From contig JBQLZQ010000088.1 in assembly GCA_052168355.1 (NCBI GenBank), positions 1-64,000 on the forward strand: a stretch of DNA of 64,000 nucleotides, in the 5' to 3' direction. Source of the stretch: JBQLZQ01 sp052168355. GTDB taxonomy: Bacteria > Pseudomonadota > Alphaproteobacteria > DSM-16000 > Inquilinaceae. Both the position numbers and the translations under genes were made by a program. Of the stretch, positions 63,179 through 64,000 are shown piece after piece. The notes beneath the pieces were generated by a model, which was given only the letters and a program-made list of their open reading frames with translations, made no database searches and had not been told where the DNA came from. Position 1 is the first letter of the stretch, and every line of letters starts with the position of its first letter.

Positions 63179-63970
63179 CTAACCCTGCGGGACGGCGGCG
63201 GCGAGCTGCCGTTCCAGCCCCTTGGGATCGGACGCAAGACCGGCCGCCATGCCCGCCGCCATTTCGCCGGGATAGACCTCCTCGGCCCCGGTCAGCAGCC
63301 CGTGGACCAGGGCCTGGGCCACCTCGGTTGGTTGGATCTTGGGCACGTCCACGCCCCTGGTCATGTCGGTGTCAACGGCGCCCGGCAGCACCGCCATGAC
63401 CCGCGTCCCCTGTCCGGCCAGTTCGGCGCGCACCGCCTGGGTCATGGAAAACTCCGCCGCCTTGGAGGCGCACAGCGACCCCATGATCGGCAAATTGCAT
63501 CGGGCCAGGATCGACAGCATGTTGACGATGGTGCCGCCGCCATTGGCCTTGAGCACCGGCGCGAAGGCGCGGCACATGGCCAGCGTCCCCAGATAGTTGG
63601 TTTCCATCTCCGCCCTGGCGTTGGCCATGTCGGGAACGCCCATCAGGGGCGTGTTGAAGTTGATCCCGGCATTGTTGACCAGAAGGGTGACGTCGGCGCA
63701 GCGCTTGGCCGCCGCCGCGACCTGATCCGGTTCGGTCACGTCCAGCACGATCGGTTTCAGCCGGTCGGGCGCCTCGGCGATCAGCGCCGCGTTGGCGCCT
63801 TCGGCCCGCACGCCGCAATAGATCTTGGCCGTCCCCGCGCGCAGCAGGGCGCGCACGGTTTCCGGCCCGATGCCGCGGCTGGTGCCGGTGACCAGGGCGA
63901 CCGCGCCGTCCAGCGTCGTCGGCCGCTGGGCGAACCCGGCGATCTGGGTCTTGGCGGCGCCGTGCACCAT
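63179..63970 (-). CDS. SDR protein lacking the catalytic tyrosine
   Basis: An SDR of about 263 residues. The cofactor motif is TGTSRGIG, the NNAG motif is LLVNNAGINFNTP, and the serine region is IVNMLSILARCNLP. The YxxxK site reads L-C-A-S-K (SLCASKAAEFSMTQA), so Leu replaces the catalytic Tyr. Classical oxidoreductase activity is doubtful. ATG 63970 is used; GTG 63994 is another in-frame start, and the frame stays open to the window edge, so the N-terminus is not certain. It leads the operon SDR-monooxygenase-livG-livF-livH-livM as far as the window shows. Confidence 0.85.
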   Translation of the reverse strand: MVHGAAKTQIAGFAQRPTTLDGAVALVTGTSRGIGPETVRALLRAGTAKIYCGVRAEGANAALIAEAPDRLKPIVLDVTEPDQVAAAAKRCADVTLLVNNAGINFNTPLMGVPDMANARAEMETNYLGTLAMCRAFAPVLKANGGGTIVNMLSILARCNLPIMGSLCASKAAEFSMTQAVRAELAGQGTRVMAVLPGAVDTDMTRGVDVPKIQPTEVAQALVHGLLTGAEEVYPGEMAAGMAAGLASDPKGLERQLAAAVPQG

Positions 63971-64000
63971 GTCGATATCGACGCCCAGCACCACCCATTG

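Overview
The window is a GC-rich, gene-dense bacterial chromosome segment. Third codon positions are strongly G/C-biased, start codons often overlap the preceding stop (ATGA, GTGA), and the family mix fits an alphaproteobacterium, probably a Rhodospirillales-like, marine or aquatic heterotroph: PhoX, a bacterial Fe-S photolyase, L-lactate permease, Liv, Dpp and TRAP uptake proteins, and an RHH_4 regulator. The taxonomic placement is inference. I saw no rRNA, tRNA, CRISPR array or intact insertion sequence.

Region by region: (1) 1-8.4 kb holds a minus-strand NTF2-like/SDR/Fe-S photolyase/DUF6134 block, phoX with a good Pho box, a small membrane protein with a Fur/Zur regulator, and hemN. The block is bracketed by two inverted copies of a composite palindromic repeat. 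(2) 8.4-13.1 kb holds a 7TM histidine kinase, a cyclase-like DUF3095 protein, and an XRE-cupin regulator divergent from a LysE-type exporter. (3) 13.1-21.9 kb holds lactate permease, an orphan TRAP binding protein, a PEP-carboxylase-like protein with substituted catalytic residues, and pepN. (4) 22.1-36 kb is a surface-adhesion locus: TolC-like channel, LapB/LapC type I exporter, LapG periplasmic protease, a two-TM PAS protein with a degenerate HD-GYP domain, an RHH-PAS regulator, two small proteins, and on the opposite strand an RTX/VWA adhesin with two PAAG (LapG-type) motifs. (5) 36.6-40.9 kb holds a chemoreceptor, glutaryl-CoA dehydrogenase, a stand-alone Lrp-type ligand domain and an arylformamidase-like hydrolase. 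(6) 41-45 kb is a five-gene set (WbqC, two tandem propeller proteins, GNAT, methyltransferase) that looks like a small glycan-modification cassette. (7) 45-52.5 kb holds a complete peptide-type ABC importer ending in an AEC carrier, and a dienelactone hydrolase/SnoaL fusion. (8) 52.9-57 kb holds SBP56 (methanethiol oxidase family), a membrane protein, an MDR reductase and a DMT exporter. (9) 57-64 kb holds a Liv-type ABC importer whose membrane and ATPase genes follow a RutA/SfnG-like flavin monooxygenase and an SDR, with livK convergent.

The most interesting system is the adhesion locus. In the known Lap system, LapG cuts the N-terminal retention module of a giant adhesin, and the c-di-GMP receptor LapD (degenerate GGDEF-EAL) restrains LapG. 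Here no GGDEF or EAL gene is visible. The position after lapG is held by a membrane protein whose HD-GYP domain has lost its HD and HH metal ligands but keeps GSGYP. It is a plausible non-canonical receptor controlling LapG.
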